The position numbers and the translations under genes are program-made. Positions 51,756-62,374 of a stretch of DNA of 64,000 bases are shown here, in pieces (position 1 is the first letter of the stretch; every line of letters starts with the position of its first letter). Source of the DNA: an alpha proteobacterium IMCC14465 (GTDB lineage: Bacteria > Pseudomonadota > Alphaproteobacteria > RS24); NCBI GenBank assembly GCA_000293845.2, contig ALYF01000002.1:1-64000 (forward strand), written 5' to 3'. The notes below the pieces were generated by a model. It saw only the letters and a list, made by a program, of their open reading frames with translations. It was not told where the DNA came from and did not search any database.

Positions 51756-54700
51756 TATGCATCCCCCTCATCGGGTGTCTCGTCCTGTATATCGTCTGTT
51801 TGGATATCAGCCTGGTCGTCAGAACTCGGCGCATCTGTTGCATCATCGACTGCTGTCGCTTCCTCCACATTATCGCCATTTTCGTCATTCATTCCGGCCT
51901 CATCTGATGTCTCACTCAGACAAATCACGGAAACCACATGCGCATCTTCATCAGTCTTAAAGATGGTCACACCTTGCGTATTCCGCCCTGCAACGCGCAC
52001 ATCATTTACCGGACATCTTATCAAAGTCCCGCTATCCGTCACCAGCATAATCTGGTCTGTTTCCTTAACAGGGAAGGACGCGATTAGCGGGCCATTCCGG
52101 TCAGTAGACGTCATGGCAATAATGCCCTTACCACCCCGACCCGACACACGATACTCATAGGCGGAGGAGCGCTTACCATAGCCATTCTCACTCACGGTAA
52201 GGAGGAATTGTTCATGCGCGCCCATAGCGGCGTATCGCTCAGGGCTGAGAACAGCCTCTTCACTTGTTTCCTCCAGCTCTGAATCCAGCGCCTCATCATC
52301 TGCGCCATCGGTGGCACGTCTCAGCATCGCGGCTTGTTTAAGATAGCTATTGCGTTCAGCTGGGGATGCATCGCTATGCATCAAGATTGAAAGAGAAATT
52401 ACCTTCTCATCTTTGCCAAGCTTAATACCGCGCACACCCGTTGAATTCCGACTACGGAAGACGCGTACATCGGTAACAGGGAAACGGATACAACGTCCAA
52501 CATCATTGGTGAGCAGCACATCGTCATTTTCTGTACAAAGCTCAACACCAACGATAAATTCACCCTCTTCCGGTTTCATGGCGATTTTACCGCTTTTATT
52601 GATGTTTACAAAATCAGACAAATCGTTTCGCCGGACATTCCCGAAGCCGGTCGCAAACATGACATGATAATCGCTCCAACATGCTTCATCTTGCGGGAGC
52701 GCCATAATAGCGGCAATTGTCTCGTTTTCTTGAAGAGGCAGAAGATTAACAAGCGCCTTGCCCCGAGATTGCGGGTTTCCGACAGGCAAACGCCAGACTT
52801 TCATTTTATAGACCATGCCGGTAGTCGAGAAAAACAAGACAGGTTGGTGTGTATTGGCCGCAAAAATACGAGTGACGAAATCCTCATCCTTCGTGGACAT
52901 GCCGGAACGGCCTTTACCACCACGCTTTTGCGCCCGATATGTCGATAGCGGAACACGCTTGATGTAACCTGAATGACTGACCGTCACGACCATTTCCTCA
53001 GAAGGAATAAGATCTTCATCGTCAACTTCAAATTCATCTTCAATAATTTCGGTCCGTCGCGGGGTTGCGAATTCATCTCTTACAGATGTCAGTTCCTCAC
53101 TGATAATCGACAAAACACGCTCGCGACTGCCTAGAATATCGAGATAATCAGTAATCCGACTGCCAAGCACGTTCAACTCATCACCGATTTCATCGCGCCC
53201 CATTGCTGTTAATCGTTGCAAACGCAGTTCAAGAATCGCACGCGCCTGCGCTTCGCTGAGAACATATTTACCATTTTCGTCTATGCGATGACGCGGGTCA
53301 TCAATCAGACGAATAAGGTCAGCTACATCTTCAGCATCCCAAGCACGGGTCATTAATTGTTCACGGGCAATTTGTGGGGAGGCCGCTTTGCGAATAACCG
53401 CAATGACCTCGTCAATATTCGCCACGGCAATCGCCAAACCAACCAGCACATGAGCTCTGTCGCGCGCCTTATCAAGCTCAAACTTACTCCGGCGTGTAAC
53501 AACGACCTCACGGAAGTTGATAAAAGCCTTTAAAATAGACCGGAGATTAAGCAGTTCAGGTTTGCCGCCATTCAGCGCCAGCATATTCGCCCCAAAACTG
53601 GTTTGCAGGCTGGAGAAACGATAAAGCTGGTTCAAAACAACTTCCGGCACAGCTTCGCGCTTTAATTCAACAACGACCCGCATACCGTCCCGATCCGACT
53701 CGTCGCGAATATCGGCAATGCCTTCGAGAGTTTTTTCGCGCACCAGCTCGGCAATTTTTTCAATCATCGTGGTTTTGTTGACCTGATACGGTATTTCAGT
53801 GACGATAATGGCGAGACGCCCTTTGCGGATTTCCTCAACCTCAGCTTTGCCCCGCATAACGACAGAGCCACGTCCCGTCATAACCGCTGACAGCGCGCCT
53901 CTGCGCCCTAATATTTGCCCCCCTGTCGGGAAGTCAGGCCCCGGCACAATGGTGGTAAGCTCATTGTCGTCCAATTCAGGGTTTTCAATCAGTGCCAGCG
54001 TGGCATTGACAACTTCACCGAGATTATGCGGTGGAATATTCGTTGCCATACCGACAGCAATACCATTGGCACCATTAACCAGTAGATTGGGAAAGCGGGC
54101 GGGCAGCACAACCGGCTCGCGCTCTGAGTTGTCATAGTTATCTTGAAAATCGACTGTGTTGCGATCAATATCCTCAAGTAAGGAATGGGCCGGTTTGGCC
54201 ATTCTGACCTCGGTGTAACGCATCGCAGCTGCCGGATCACCGTCAATTGAGCCAAAGTTACCCTGACCATCCAGAAGAGGGAGGCGCATAGAGAAACTCT
54301 GCGCCATACGCACCAGCGCGTCATAAATCGACTGGTCACCATGCGGGTGATATTTACCAATGACATCACCGACCACGCGAGCAGATTTCCGATATGGCTT
54401 GTTAAAATCATAGCCATTTTCATTCATCGAAAAGAGAATGCGGCGGTGAACAGGTTTCAACCCATCTCGAACATCGGGCAAAGCACGGCTAACAATAACG
54501 CTCATGGCGTAATCAAGATAAGAGGTGCGCATCTCATCTTCGATATTAATTGGACTAACGTCAAAGTCGGGCGGCACATCGCCACCGCTTCCGGCTGTTA
54601 CCGGAGGGTCTTGCCCATCATCACCACCATTTTCAGATGCACTTTCATCTTCATTTGGTGTGTCGATGTCAGCCTCATCACTGACCCCATCATTGACAGT

Positions 54701-54769
54701 ATCATCGACTGAGTCATTGACTGAATCATTATCAGTATCGTCGGGAGTATTGTCCGTATCGTTGTTCAA
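51755..54769 (-). CDS. gyrA: DNA gyrase subunit A with acidic N- and C-terminal extensions
   Basis: A 1004-residue gyrase A, about 100 longer than usual. Conserved sequence starts near residue 70 (SPINIEDEM). Before it lies a 63-residue acidic Asp/Asn/Ser extension with tandem N-D-S-V-like units, and no downstream start could replace ATG 54769. The catalytic tyrosine is about Tyr185 in [10 protein letters not shown]. The quinolone region reads [15 protein letters not shown], with Gln at the position of E. coli Ser83 and Asp at 87. The C-terminal beta-propeller carries an acidic insert (about 805-825) and an acidic tail of about 45 residues. Confidence 0.95.
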   Translation of the reverse strand: MNNDTDNTPDDTDNDSVNDSVDDTVNDGVSDEADIDTPNEDESASENGGDDGQDPPVTAGSGGDVPPDFDVSPINIEDEMRTSYLDYAMSVIVSRALPDVRDGLKPVHRRILFSMNENGYDFNKPYRKSARVVGDVIGKYHPHGDQSIYDALVRMAQSFSMRLPLLDGQGNFGSIDGDPAAAMRYTEVRMAKPAHSLLEDIDRNTVDFQDNYDNSEREPVVLPARFPNLLVNGANGIAVGMATNIPPHNLGEVVNATLALIENPELDDNELTTIVPGPDFPTGGQILGRRGALSAVMTGRGSVVMRGKAEVEEIRKGRLAIIVTEIPYQVNKTTMIEKIAELVREKTLEGIADIRDESDRDGMRVVVELKREAVPEVVLNQLYRFSSLQTSFGANMLALNGGKPELLNLRSILKAFINFREVVVTRRSKFELDKARDRAHVLVGLAIAVANIDEVIAVIRKAASPQIAREQLMTRAWDAEDVADLIRLIDDPRHRIDENGKYVLSEAQARAILELRLQRLTAMGRDEIGDELNVLGSRITDYLDILGSRERVLSIISEELTSVRDEFATPRRTEIIEDEFEVDDEDLIPSEEMVVTVSHSGYIKRVPLSTYRAQKRGGKGRSGMSTKDEDFVTRIFAANTHQPVLFFSTTGMVYKMKVWRLPVGNPQSRGKALVNLLPLQENETIAAIMALPQDEACWSDYHVMFATGFGNVRRNDLSDFVNINKSGKIAMKPEEGEFIVGVELCTENDDVLLTNDVGRCIRFPVTDVRVFRSRNSTGVRGIKLGKDEKVISLSILMHSDASPAERNSYLKQAAMLRRATDGADDEALDSELEETSEEAVLSPERYAAMGAHEQFLLTVSENGYGKRSSAYEYRVSGRGGKGIIAMTSTDRNGPLIASFPVKETDQIMLVTDSGTLIRCPVNDVRVAGRNTQGVTIFKTDEDAHVVSVICLSETSDEAGMNDENGDNVEEATAVDDATDAPSSDDQADIQTDDIQDETPDEGDA

Positions 54770-54814
54770 TTTTTGTTATTCCCGCTTTAAATTCTTAGAA
54801 AAAATCCAACATTA

Positions 54815-54844
54815 TCTATAGCATTTTAAGGCTATGAGTCGCAA
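54815..54844 (-). promoter_or_regulatory. putative promoter of gyrA
   Basis: On the minus strand TTGCGA (54844-54839) and TATAGA (54820-54815) are spaced 18 bases apart, about 45 bp before the gyrA start. The match to a housekeeping promoter is moderate, and no experimental signal is visible. Confidence 0.35.
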
Positions 54845-54891
54845 TAAATCCTTGCGGCCTGAACAGGAAAATTAATTTTTAAATCAATGGG

Positions 54892-55362
54892 TTAAAATGG
54901 AATATCGCCATCCATATCACCGCCAGATGAAGCTGGCGGTAAACTGTCACCACCACCGCCAGAACTAATGTTTCCCGCTGAGCTTCCTGCGAAATCACCC
55001 CCGCCGCCCTGACGGCTGTCAAGCATTGTTAGGTTACTGCTATAGCCCTGTAGAACCACTTCAGTTGTGTATTTATCTTGACCGTTTTGATCTTGCCATT
55101 TGCGGGTCTGGAGTTGACCTTCAATATAGACTTTTGAGCCTTTGCGGAGATATTGTTCGGCAATTTTTGCAAGCCCTTCGCTAAAAATAACGACACGGTG
55201 CCATTCTGTTTTTTCTCTGCGCTCGCCGGTATTTTTATCTTTCCAGCTCTCGCCCGTTGCAATACTGAGATTGGCAATAGGCCGCCCGTCTTTAGTTTGA
55301 CGAATTTCCGGGTCAGCGCCCAGATTACCAACGAGAATAACTTTGTTAATGCTACCAGCCAT
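54892..55362 (-). CDS. ssb: single-stranded DNA-binding protein
   Basis: A 156-residue SSB. The N-terminal OB fold (about 1-110) has [22 protein letters not shown] and [21 protein letters not shown] Gly/Ser-rich linker (about 115-148) leads to the conserved acidic tip DGDIPF, which binds partner proteins. The gene is divergent from uvrA, a frequent repair-gene pairing. I found no clear LexA-type box between them. Confidence 0.96.
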   Translation of the reverse strand: MAGSINKVILVGNLGADPEIRQTKDGRPIANLSIATGESWKDKNTGERREKTEWHRVVIFSEGLAKIAEQYLRKGSKVYIEGQLQTRKWQDQNGQDKYTTEVVLQGYSSNLTMLDSRQGGGGDFAGSSAGNISSGGGGDSLPPASSGGDMDGDIPF

Positions 55363-55561
55363 TTTTTCTCCATTTCTTTATTACATTATGAATTTAGTGA
55401 TGACTCGGCTTTAAGTATCAATCTTAGACGGCATTCTTGTGGAAAACTTATTTTAATTCACCTTCAGAGTGGTTAAACAAGAAGCTCTGGCAACATAATA
55501 CATTGCTCATCTAAGGATGTGAACTAACTCCTGAAATGTAATAAGATAGGTCAAATTGTAC

Positions 55562-58534
55562 ATGCCCGCAAAACGAAAAACATCTCCTATTCAGGCGCCC
55601 ATTCAGGCCAAGAATATCAATATTGTTGGTGCGCGCGAGCATAATCTCAAAAATGTCTCAATCACCCTGCCCCGTGATAAGATGATTGTCATCACAGGGC
55701 TTTCGGGATCAGGAAAAAGCTCACTGGCATTCGACACAATCTATGCTGAAGGTCAGCGCCGTTATGTTGAAAGTCTCTCAGCCTATGCACGGCAGTTTTT
55801 GGAAATGATGCAAAAGCCGGATGTTGATCAAATTGACGGCCTATCTCCTGCCATTTCGATAGAACAAAAAACCACATCAAAAAACCCTCGCTCGACCGTC
55901 GGCACAGTGACGGAGATTTATGACTATCTGCGTTTGCTTTTCGCCCGTGTGGGCATCCCCTATTCACCTGCAACAGGCCTGCCAATTGAAAGTCAAACGG
56001 TTAGTCAGATGGTGGACCGTGTAATGACCCTCCCTGAAGGGACACGGCTTTATCTGCTGGCGCCGATTGTGCGGGGGCGTAAAGGTGAATATCGCAAGGA
56101 TTTTGCCGAATTGCAGAAACGCGGCTTTCAGCGCGTTAAAGTCGATGGCACTTATTATGAAATCTCAGACGTGCCGACGCTGGATAAGAAGTTTAAACAC
56201 GATATTGACGTGGTTGTTGACCGTATCGTCGTTAAGCCCGACCTCGGCAATCGGCTGGCAGACAGTATGGAAATTGCTTTACAGCTTACCGATGGCATCG
56301 CTGTTGTCGAAATGGCAGATGGTAAAAAAGATGAAGAGCCAGAGAAGATTGTTTTTTCCTCCCGCTTTGCTTGCCCGGTATCTGGCTTCACAATTGATGA
56401 GATTGAACCCCGTCTCTTTTCTTTCAATAACCCGTTTGGTGCTTGCCCCAGCTGCGACGGTCTCGGCACGCAATTTTTTATAGACCCCGAAGCCATTGTT
56501 CCTGACCAGACATTATCTCTGCGAAAAGGCGCGATTGTGCCATGGGCAAAGTCCGGTACGTCCTCGCCCTATTACACGCAAACCCTCGAAAGCCTTGCCG
56601 CACATTATGGATTTTCCATGAGCGCTCCATGGCATGACCTTTCTGCTGATGCACAAAAAGCCATTCTTTATGGCAGCAATAAAGAGCCCATTAAATTCAC
56701 CTATGATGACGGTGCGCGTAGTTTTAAAACAACCAAGCCTTTTGAAGGTGTTGTCGGTAACCTTGAAAGACGCTACCGCGAAACAGACAGCGCATGGATG
56801 CGCGAGGAAATTGAAAAATTCCAATCCAAAACAGATTGTGATGCTTGTGGCGGGTATCGCCTCAAAGCCGAAGCGCTTGCTGTGAAAATCGCTGGTCGTC
56901 ACGTTGGTGAGGTGGTCGAAATGTCCATTCTCGATGCCGATAAGTGGTTTGGTGATTTGGATAAGCATCTAAATTCAAAACAGGCCGAGATTGCCTCGCG
57001 GATACTTAAAGAAATCCGTGAGAGATTGAAATTCCTGAATGATGTTGGGCTGGATTACCTCACCCTATCTCGAAACTCAGGCACCTTATCGGGGGGTGAA
57101 AGTCAACGTATTCGTTTGGCATCGCAAATCGGGTCCGGTCTAACCGGTGTGCTTTATGTGTTGGATGAACCCTCTATCGGTTTGCATCAACGTGATAATG
57201 CGCGCCTGCTTGAGACCCTTACCCGCCTTCGCGATCTCGGTAACACTGTGATAATTGTTGAACATGACGAGGATGCCATTCTCGCCGCAGATTATGTTGT
57301 TGATATTGGCCCGGGTGCCGGTGTGCATGGCGGCGAGATTATTGCGCAAGGCACACCGGCTAAAGTTAAAAGCACAAAAAAGAGCTTAACCGGGCAATAT
57401 CTCTCCGGCACAAAGTCTATTCCAGTACCAGCCAAAAGACGTGACGCTTATCTTGGGCGACATTTAAAAGTGGTTGAGGCAACTGGCAATAATCTGAAAA
57501 AAGTCACAACAGATATTCCGCTTGGCACATTCACTTGCGTGACGGGTGTGTCAGGTGGTGGCAAGTCAACCCTGCTCCTCGATACGCTCTATAAGGCCAC
57601 GGCTCGCAAGCTTCACAATGCGCGTGATTTACCATCGCCGCATAAAGCCATTGAGGGGTTAGAGCATCTCGACAAGGTGATTGATATTGATCAATCTCCG
57701 ATTGGTAGAACACCGCGTTCAAATCCGGCAACTTATACGGGCGCTTTTACCCCTATCCGTGAATGGTTTTCTGGTCTCCCTGAGTCGAAGATACGCGGCT
57801 ATAAGCCCGGTCGTTTTTCGTTTAATGTGAAAGGCGGTCGCTGTGAGGCCTGTCAGGGTGACGGTGTTATCAAAATCGAAATGCACTTCCTGCCGGATGT
57901 TTATGTTGAATGTGATGTCTGCAATGGCAAGCGCTATAACCGCGAAACACTCGAAGTAAAATTCAAAGATAAAAACATTGCCGATATTCTCGATATGACT
58001 GTCGATGAGGCGGCGGATTTCTTTAAAGCTGTGCCGGTTATCCGCGATAAGATGGTTACGCTTCAACGTGTTGGCTTGGGCTATATTAAGGTTGGTCAGC
58101 AAGCCACGACGCTTTCTGGCGGGGAAGCCCAACGGGTCAAGCTTGCCAAAGAGCTCTCCAGACGCGCCACAGGTCGAACGCTTTATATTTTAGATGAGCC
58201 GACGACAGGTCTTCACTTTCACGATGTCGCAAAACTTCTTGAAGTCCTGCATGAGCTGGTGGATGCAGGCAACACAATAGCTGTGATTGAACATAATCTT
58301 GAGGTGATTAAAACCGCAGACCATGTGATTGATATAGGTCCTAATGGCGGCCATGGAGGCGGAGAGATTGTCGCCGTCGGCACACCCGAAGAAGTTGCCG
58401 CCGTAAAATCCAGTTTTACAGGTCAGTTTTTGTCAAACCTTTTGAAGAAACCAACCAAATCAAAGCCAAAGACTGAGACTAAGACAAAGCCAGTGCCTAA
58501 AACACGAAAATCAACGGCCAAAGCCGCCGAATAA
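55562..58534 (+). CDS. uvrA: excinuclease ABC subunit A
   Basis: A 990-residue UvrA, the damage sensor of nucleotide excision repair. The first ATPase has [20 protein letters not shown] (about 43-62) and signature LSGGESQRI; the second has [15 protein letters not shown] and LSGGEAQRV. Zinc-module cysteines are complete in [11 protein letters not shown]...CDVCNGK; the insertion module reads CPVSGFT, with one cysteine replaced. A Lys/Thr/Pro-rich tail ends the protein. TTG 55556 is an alternative start two codons upstream, closer to AGG. Confidence 0.96.
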   Translation: MPAKRKTSPIQAPIQAKNINIVGAREHNLKNVSITLPRDKMIVITGLSGSGKSSLAFDTIYAEGQRRYVESLSAYARQFLEMMQKPDVDQIDGLSPAISIEQKTTSKNPRSTVGTVTEIYDYLRLLFARVGIPYSPATGLPIESQTVSQMVDRVMTLPEGTRLYLLAPIVRGRKGEYRKDFAELQKRGFQRVKVDGTYYEISDVPTLDKKFKHDIDVVVDRIVVKPDLGNRLADSMEIALQLTDGIAVVEMADGKKDEEPEKIVFSSRFACPVSGFTIDEIEPRLFSFNNPFGACPSCDGLGTQFFIDPEAIVPDQTLSLRKGAIVPWAKSGTSSPYYTQTLESLAAHYGFSMSAPWHDLSADAQKAILYGSNKEPIKFTYDDGARSFKTTKPFEGVVGNLERRYRETDSAWMREEIEKFQSKTDCDACGGYRLKAEALAVKIAGRHVGEVVEMSILDADKWFGDLDKHLNSKQAEIASRILKEIRERLKFLNDVGLDYLTLSRNSGTLSGGESQRIRLASQIGSGLTGVLYVLDEPSIGLHQRDNARLLETLTRLRDLGNTVIIVEHDEDAILAADYVVDIGPGAGVHGGEIIAQGTPAKVKSTKKSLTGQYLSGTKSIPVPAKRRDAYLGRHLKVVEATGNNLKKVTTDIPLGTFTCVTGVSGGGKSTLLLDTLYKATARKLHNARDLPSPHKAIEGLEHLDKVIDIDQSPIGRTPRSNPATYTGAFTPIREWFSGLPESKIRGYKPGRFSFNVKGGRCEACQGDGVIKIEMHFLPDVYVECDVCNGKRYNRETLEVKFKDKNIADILDMTVDEAADFFKAVPVIRDKMVTLQRVGLGYIKVGQQATTLSGGEAQRVKLAKELSRRATGRTLYILDEPTTGLHFHDVAKLLEVLHELVDAGNTIAVIEHNLEVIKTADHVIDIGPNGGHGGGEIVAVGTPEEVAAVKSSFTGQFLSNLLKKPTKSKPKTETKTKPVPKTRKSTAKAAE

Positions 58535-58561
58535 AACTTTCCACGCCTCTCTACTTGATTT

Positions 58562-59980
58562 ATGACTATTTCACATATGAGCAAAACAGTTCACATAATT
58601 GGTGGCGGCCTCGCGGGGTCTGAAGCGTCTTGGCAACTGGCACAATCAGGTGTAGCCGTGACACTCTATGAAATGCGCCCCACGCGCAAAACGGAAGCCC
58701 ATGTCACAGATGGTCTAGCCGAGCTTGTTTGCTCCAACTCCTTCAGATCGGATGATGCAGAAACCAATGCCGTAGGTCTTCTCCATGCGGAATTGCGTGA
58801 CGCTCATAGCCTGATTATGCGCTGTGCAGATACCCACCAATTACCTGCAGGGGGTGCGCTGGCGGTTGACAGAGAGGGCTTTTCGCAAGCTGTCACTCAG
58901 GAATTGGAAAATCATCCCCTTGTAACAATTAAACGCGAAGAAGTGACACATATCGACCCTGACTGGGCGCATGTGATTATCGCTTCTGGTCCATTGACCT
59001 CGCCTGCCTTGTCGGAAGACATATTAAAAATGACGGGGCACGATAAGCTGGCTTTTTTTGATGCAATTGCGCCAATTGTGTACCGCGACAGCATCAATAT
59101 GGATGTTTGCTGGGAACAATCCCGCTATGACAAATCTGCGACGGGCGGCGACGGCAAGGATTACATTAATTGCCCCATGGATGAAGCGCGCTATCACACG
59201 TTTATTGACGCTCTAATTGACAGTGAAACCGCAGATTTCAAGGAATGGGAACAGGACACACCTTATTTTAACGGCTGTTTGCCGATTGAGGTCATGGCAT
59301 CTCGCGGGCGTGAAACTTTGCGCCACGGACCGATGAAGCCGCGCGGTCTCACCAATGCCCATAATCCGACCGTAAAGCCATATGCAGTAGTCCAGCTTAG
59401 GCAAGATAATGCATTGAAAACACTTTATAATATTGTTGGCTTTCAAACTAAGTTGAAATATGGCGCCCAGGCGGATATTTTGAGACTTATTCCCGGACTT
59501 GAAGACGCCCGCTTTGCCCGATTGGGTGGCCTGCATCGCAATACATTTTTAAACAGCCCAAGCCTGTTGGCTGAAGATTTAAGTCTTAAGACAGCGCGCC
59601 ATATCCGCTTTGCGGGACAAATTACAGGTGTTGAGGGCTATGTTGAAAGCACAGCTATCGGTTTGCTCTCCGGCCTCTTTACCGCCGCACAGATAAACCA
59701 TCAACAACTTGCCCTGCCCCCTATGACAACAGCTCTCGGCGCATTACTGGCGCATATCACCAAAAATGCCAATATGGATACGTTTCAGCCGATGAATATT
59801 AATTTTGGTTTGATGCCTGAAATTGGTCAAACTGATGTGCAACTTGTCGACGCTGAAACAGGTGAGAAACTGCGCGGCAAAGCGCGGACATTTGCCAAAA
59901 AGCGGGCCCGTCAAACGGGTTTCACCAGCCGCGCACGGCAAGATTTTGCAAGCTGGAAACCTACCGCACTTATCGGTTAG
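58562..59980 (+). CDS. trmFO: methylenetetrahydrofolate-tRNA-(uracil-5-)-methyltransferase TrmFO
   Basis: A 472-residue FAD protein (also called Gid) that makes m5U54 in tRNA using methylenetetrahydrofolate. The dinucleotide fold [17 protein letters not shown] is at 11-27, [11 protein letters not shown] follows at about 54-64, and PYAVVQLRQ and [11 protein letters not shown] are family signatures. A second in-frame ATG (58577) could be the true start, since neither ATG has a clear ribosome site. It converges with the next gene, 2 bp away. Confidence 0.95.
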   Translation: MTISHMSKTVHIIGGGLAGSEASWQLAQSGVAVTLYEMRPTRKTEAHVTDGLAELVCSNSFRSDDAETNAVGLLHAELRDAHSLIMRCADTHQLPAGGALAVDREGFSQAVTQELENHPLVTIKREEVTHIDPDWAHVIIASGPLTSPALSEDILKMTGHDKLAFFDAIAPIVYRDSINMDVCWEQSRYDKSATGGDGKDYINCPMDEARYHTFIDALIDSETADFKEWEQDTPYFNGCLPIEVMASRGRETLRHGPMKPRGLTNAHNPTVKPYAVVQLRQDNALKTLYNIVGFQTKLKYGAQADILRLIPGLEDARFARLGGLHRNTFLNSPSLLAEDLSLKTARHIRFAGQITGVEGYVESTAIGLLSGLFTAAQINHQQLALPPMTTALGALLAHITKNANMDTFQPMNINFGLMPEIGQTDVQLVDAETGEKLRGKARTFAKKRARQTGFTSRARQDFASWKPTALIG

Positions 59981-59982
59981 CC

Positions 59983-60678
59983 CTATAGCTTACCCAAAAA
60001 TGCCATTTTCAATAAGTGAAGCTGGTAGAAGAAAAGCGACTTTGCTTTATCAATATTTTGAACGTGTATTCTTGTCAGGCCAATAACTAAAAAGGCGGGC
60101 AGTATGGCTTTGCGCCGTTTACGCGGAAGTGCATTAAACAGAGCGCGGGCTGTTTGCAGTTTTTCTTGAGCCGAAGCAATCAGATTATCTTGCATATCGG
60201 CAGGATAAGTTGATGAGAGACGCAATAATTCAAACCCGCTTCCAGCCACATTTAACAAATTATCTTCTTGTGCATCCTCACCATCCAACACATTTATGGC
60301 GGCTTTCATAAAAACCTCGCCTATGACCTTAGCGGCTTGCTCAATATCAGACAGAGTTGGGTTTTCATTATCAAAAAGCGCTTCGCGTGCATTTATCATG
60401 TCATGCAACAGGTTTCGCGATAGGCTGGATGTTTCAAGAAAACCGCTAACGGGCGCTGTATCGACATGCTTCCCGTCAATAATTTCACGCCACCATTGGT
60501 ACCGTATCGCGCCAAGCATAGGTTCGCTAACGATAGAAGCTATACGCGCACTGTCAGCATAAATGCTGTAGAGAGTCAGCATATCCGTGCGCATTTGCTC
60601 CGGCGTAAAAAGATGGCACAGAAATAAATCCCCATCGAGGCTTCGTAATTCATCTCTGAAAACAGCTATATCTGCCAT
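59983..60678 (-). CDS. squalene/phytoene synthase family protein (NDUFAF6-like)
   Basis: A 231-residue helical protein of the squalene/phytoene synthase fold. The family positions are visible in LTLYSIYADSARIASIVSEP, IRYQWWREIIDG and LPAFLVIGL, but the Asp-rich motifs that bind prenyl diphosphate and magnesium (DxxxD) are absent. It is therefore unlikely to make carotenoids or squalene. Such proteins, common near secDF in alphaproteobacteria, resemble NDUFAF6, a complex I assembly factor; that role is inferred. Confidence 0.8.
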   Translation of the reverse strand: MADIAVFRDELRSLDGDLFLCHLFTPEQMRTDMLTLYSIYADSARIASIVSEPMLGAIRYQWWREIIDGKHVDTAPVSGFLETSSLSRNLLHDMINAREALFDNENPTLSDIEQAAKVIGEVFMKAAINVLDGEDAQEDNLLNVAGSGFELLRLSSTYPADMQDNLIASAQEKLQTARALFNALPRKRRKAILPAFLVIGLTRIHVQNIDKAKSLFFYQLHLLKMAFLGKL

Positions 60679-60693
60679 ATGTCATACGCCCAT

Positions 60694-60732
60694 AAAAAAG
60701 GCTGCACGCATCGACATGATCCGTGCAGCCTT
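60694..60732 (-). terminator. rho-independent terminator after the urate-oxidase-N membrane protein gene
   Basis: On the minus strand the 11-bp arms AAGGCTGCACG (60732-60722) and CGTGCAGCCTT (60708-60698) enclose a 13-base loop and are followed by a run of T residues (60699-60694). This is a strong intrinsic terminator, 16 bp past the gene's stop. Confidence 0.88.
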
Positions 60733-60747
60733 CATCAATTAATGTTC

Positions 60748-61353
60748 CTAGTAAAGGTTTTGTGCTGCAACCATTGAGAAAAGCATGGGAACAGAAAGCA
60801 TCGTATTTGTGCGGGAGAACAACATCGCTGTTCGCGCAGATGCCGCTTTTGACTCCGCATCGGCTTCAACAATACCCAAAGCTCTTTTTTGGTTCGGCCA
60901 AATAACAAACCAGACATTGAACCACATGATTGTACCAAGCCACATGCCGATACCAATCATGGTGTGTTTTTCAACGGCAAAACCTTCAGAAGCACCGAGC
61001 GTAATGGCCTCGACTAAATAACCATTGGCAGCCGCAAGCAAAAGACCGGATACGATAGTAATCATCGCACCCCAACGGAACCACCAAAGAGCGGCAGGCG
61101 CAATGACCTTGCCAATAGCAGGTTTTTGCTCATCAGGAATATTCGGCATGTTAGGGATTTGAACAAAGTTGAAATAGTACAAAATACCAATCCACATAAT
61201 ACCGGCCAGTACATGGAGATAACGAAGAACGAATGCCCCAAAATTATGATCAAATACACCCATATGAATCTGCCCATAAAAAACCAGCAGAACGATTGCC
61301 AGAACAAAACCGGCAATAACTGTATTTCGAAGTGAAGTTAAAATTGACGCCAT
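60748..61353 (-). CDS. urate hydroxylase PuuD-type membrane domain protein (Urate_ox_N, DUF989)
   Basis: A 201-residue protein with about five membrane helices, counted from ATG 61353 behind GGAGGG; ATGs further upstream in the frame have no better site. Hallmarks are FVLRYLHVLAGIMWIGILYYFNFVQIP, ALWWFRWGAM and GTIMWFNVWFVIWPNQK. PuuD fuses this domain to cytochrome c to oxidise urate; the stand-alone membrane form, frequent in marine bacteria, has no proven function. Conserved histidines in the helices suggest haem or metal binding. A strong terminator follows. Confidence 0.85.
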   Translation of the reverse strand: MASILTSLRNTVIAGFVLAIVLLVFYGQIHMGVFDHNFGAFVLRYLHVLAGIMWIGILYYFNFVQIPNMPNIPDEQKPAIGKVIAPAALWWFRWGAMITIVSGLLLAAANGYLVEAITLGASEGFAVEKHTMIGIGMWLGTIMWFNVWFVIWPNQKRALGIVEADAESKAASARTAMLFSRTNTMLSVPMLFSMVAAQNLY

Positions 61354-61441
61354 AAAACCCTCCATCAAATGAATTTATAAGACAAACCTAAAGCTGCCTT
61401 GGTGTTGAAACAAGCGGAAAATCTTATTTTCATCCCTTAAT

Positions 61442-62362
61442 CTAATCTTTTGCGGCTTCTGACCAGTCACGCTTGACGCCGAGATACATCAAAACCGGCG
61501 CGGCAATAAATATGGATGAATAAGTACCGACAAACACGCCCCATATCATCGCCATAGTAAAGCCACGAATAACCTCGCCGCCCAGAATATAAAGTGAAAA
61601 CAAGGCCAAAAGTGTCGTAACAGATGTCATGACTGTCCGCGACAGCGTGCTGTTTATCGACATATTGGCTAATTCAGATAGCGGCATTTTCTTAAACCGA
61701 CGCAAATTTTCACGCACACGGTCATAAACTACGACTGTATCATTCATCGAATAACCAACAATCGTCAAAATCGCGGCGATAATAGACAGGTTAAATTCAA
61801 TTTGAATGAGACAGAAGACCCCGATGGTCAAAATAATATCATGTATGAGTGCCAATACCGCGCCGACAGAAAACTGCCATTCAAATCTTAGCCAGATGTA
61901 AAACAGCATCAAACCAATAGCGACAGTCACGGCAAGAAAACCAGCCTGAACGAGTTCGCCACTAATCTGGGGACCAACAACCTCAACACGCCGGAAAGTA
62001 ACATCTTGCGGAAGTGCGTTACGGATTTTATCAACAGCAGATAGATTATCGGCATTATCCGTCGCATCAACTTTTTCGCCAACACGTATCAACACATCAT
62101 CGGGACTACCGAATTCTTGAATTTGCACCTCGCCCAAATCAAGCTTGCCTATAACATCACGCAAATCCCCAATATTGGCAGGGCCATTCGTACCAATTTC
62201 AATGAGTGTGCCGCCCTTAAAATCAATACCGAAATTTAGCCCTTGTGTGAAGAAGAGACCCAGCGAGGCAGCAACCAGAAACAACGAGACGATAAAGCTC
62301 GCAATATGAAGGCGGATGAAATCTATTTTTGTTTCGGCTGGAACTAGTTTTAATGTCCGCAT
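61442..62362 (-). CDS. secF: protein-export membrane protein SecF
   Basis: A 306-residue RND-type membrane protein, partner of SecD in using the proton gradient to pull exported proteins across the membrane. Six membrane helices are predicted, with a periplasmic P4 domain (about 45-130). GIDFKGGTLIEI (about 47-58), VGYSMNDTVVVYDRVREN and SRTVMTSVTTLLAL are family hallmarks. It lies 12 bp downstream of secD. Confidence 0.95.
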   Translation of the reverse strand: MRTLKLVPAETKIDFIRLHIASFIVSLFLVAASLGLFFTQGLNFGIDFKGGTLIEIGTNGPANIGDLRDVIGKLDLGEVQIQEFGSPDDVLIRVGEKVDATDNADNLSAVDKIRNALPQDVTFRRVEVVGPQISGELVQAGFLAVTVAIGLMLFYIWLRFEWQFSVGAVLALIHDIILTIGVFCLIQIEFNLSIIAAILTIVGYSMNDTVVVYDRVRENLRRFKKMPLSELANMSINSTLSRTVMTSVTTLLALFSLYILGGEVIRGFTMAMIWGVFVGTYSSIFIAAPVLMYLGVKRDWSEAAKD

Positions 62363-62374
62363 GATAAATCCACT

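Noticed and set aside
55500-55561. Possible SOS box between ssb and uvrA (GAAC followed by TGAA after 7 bases)
   Set aside because: Only one half-site matches the GAAC-N7-GAAC pattern, so regulation by LexA cannot be claimed from this sequence.
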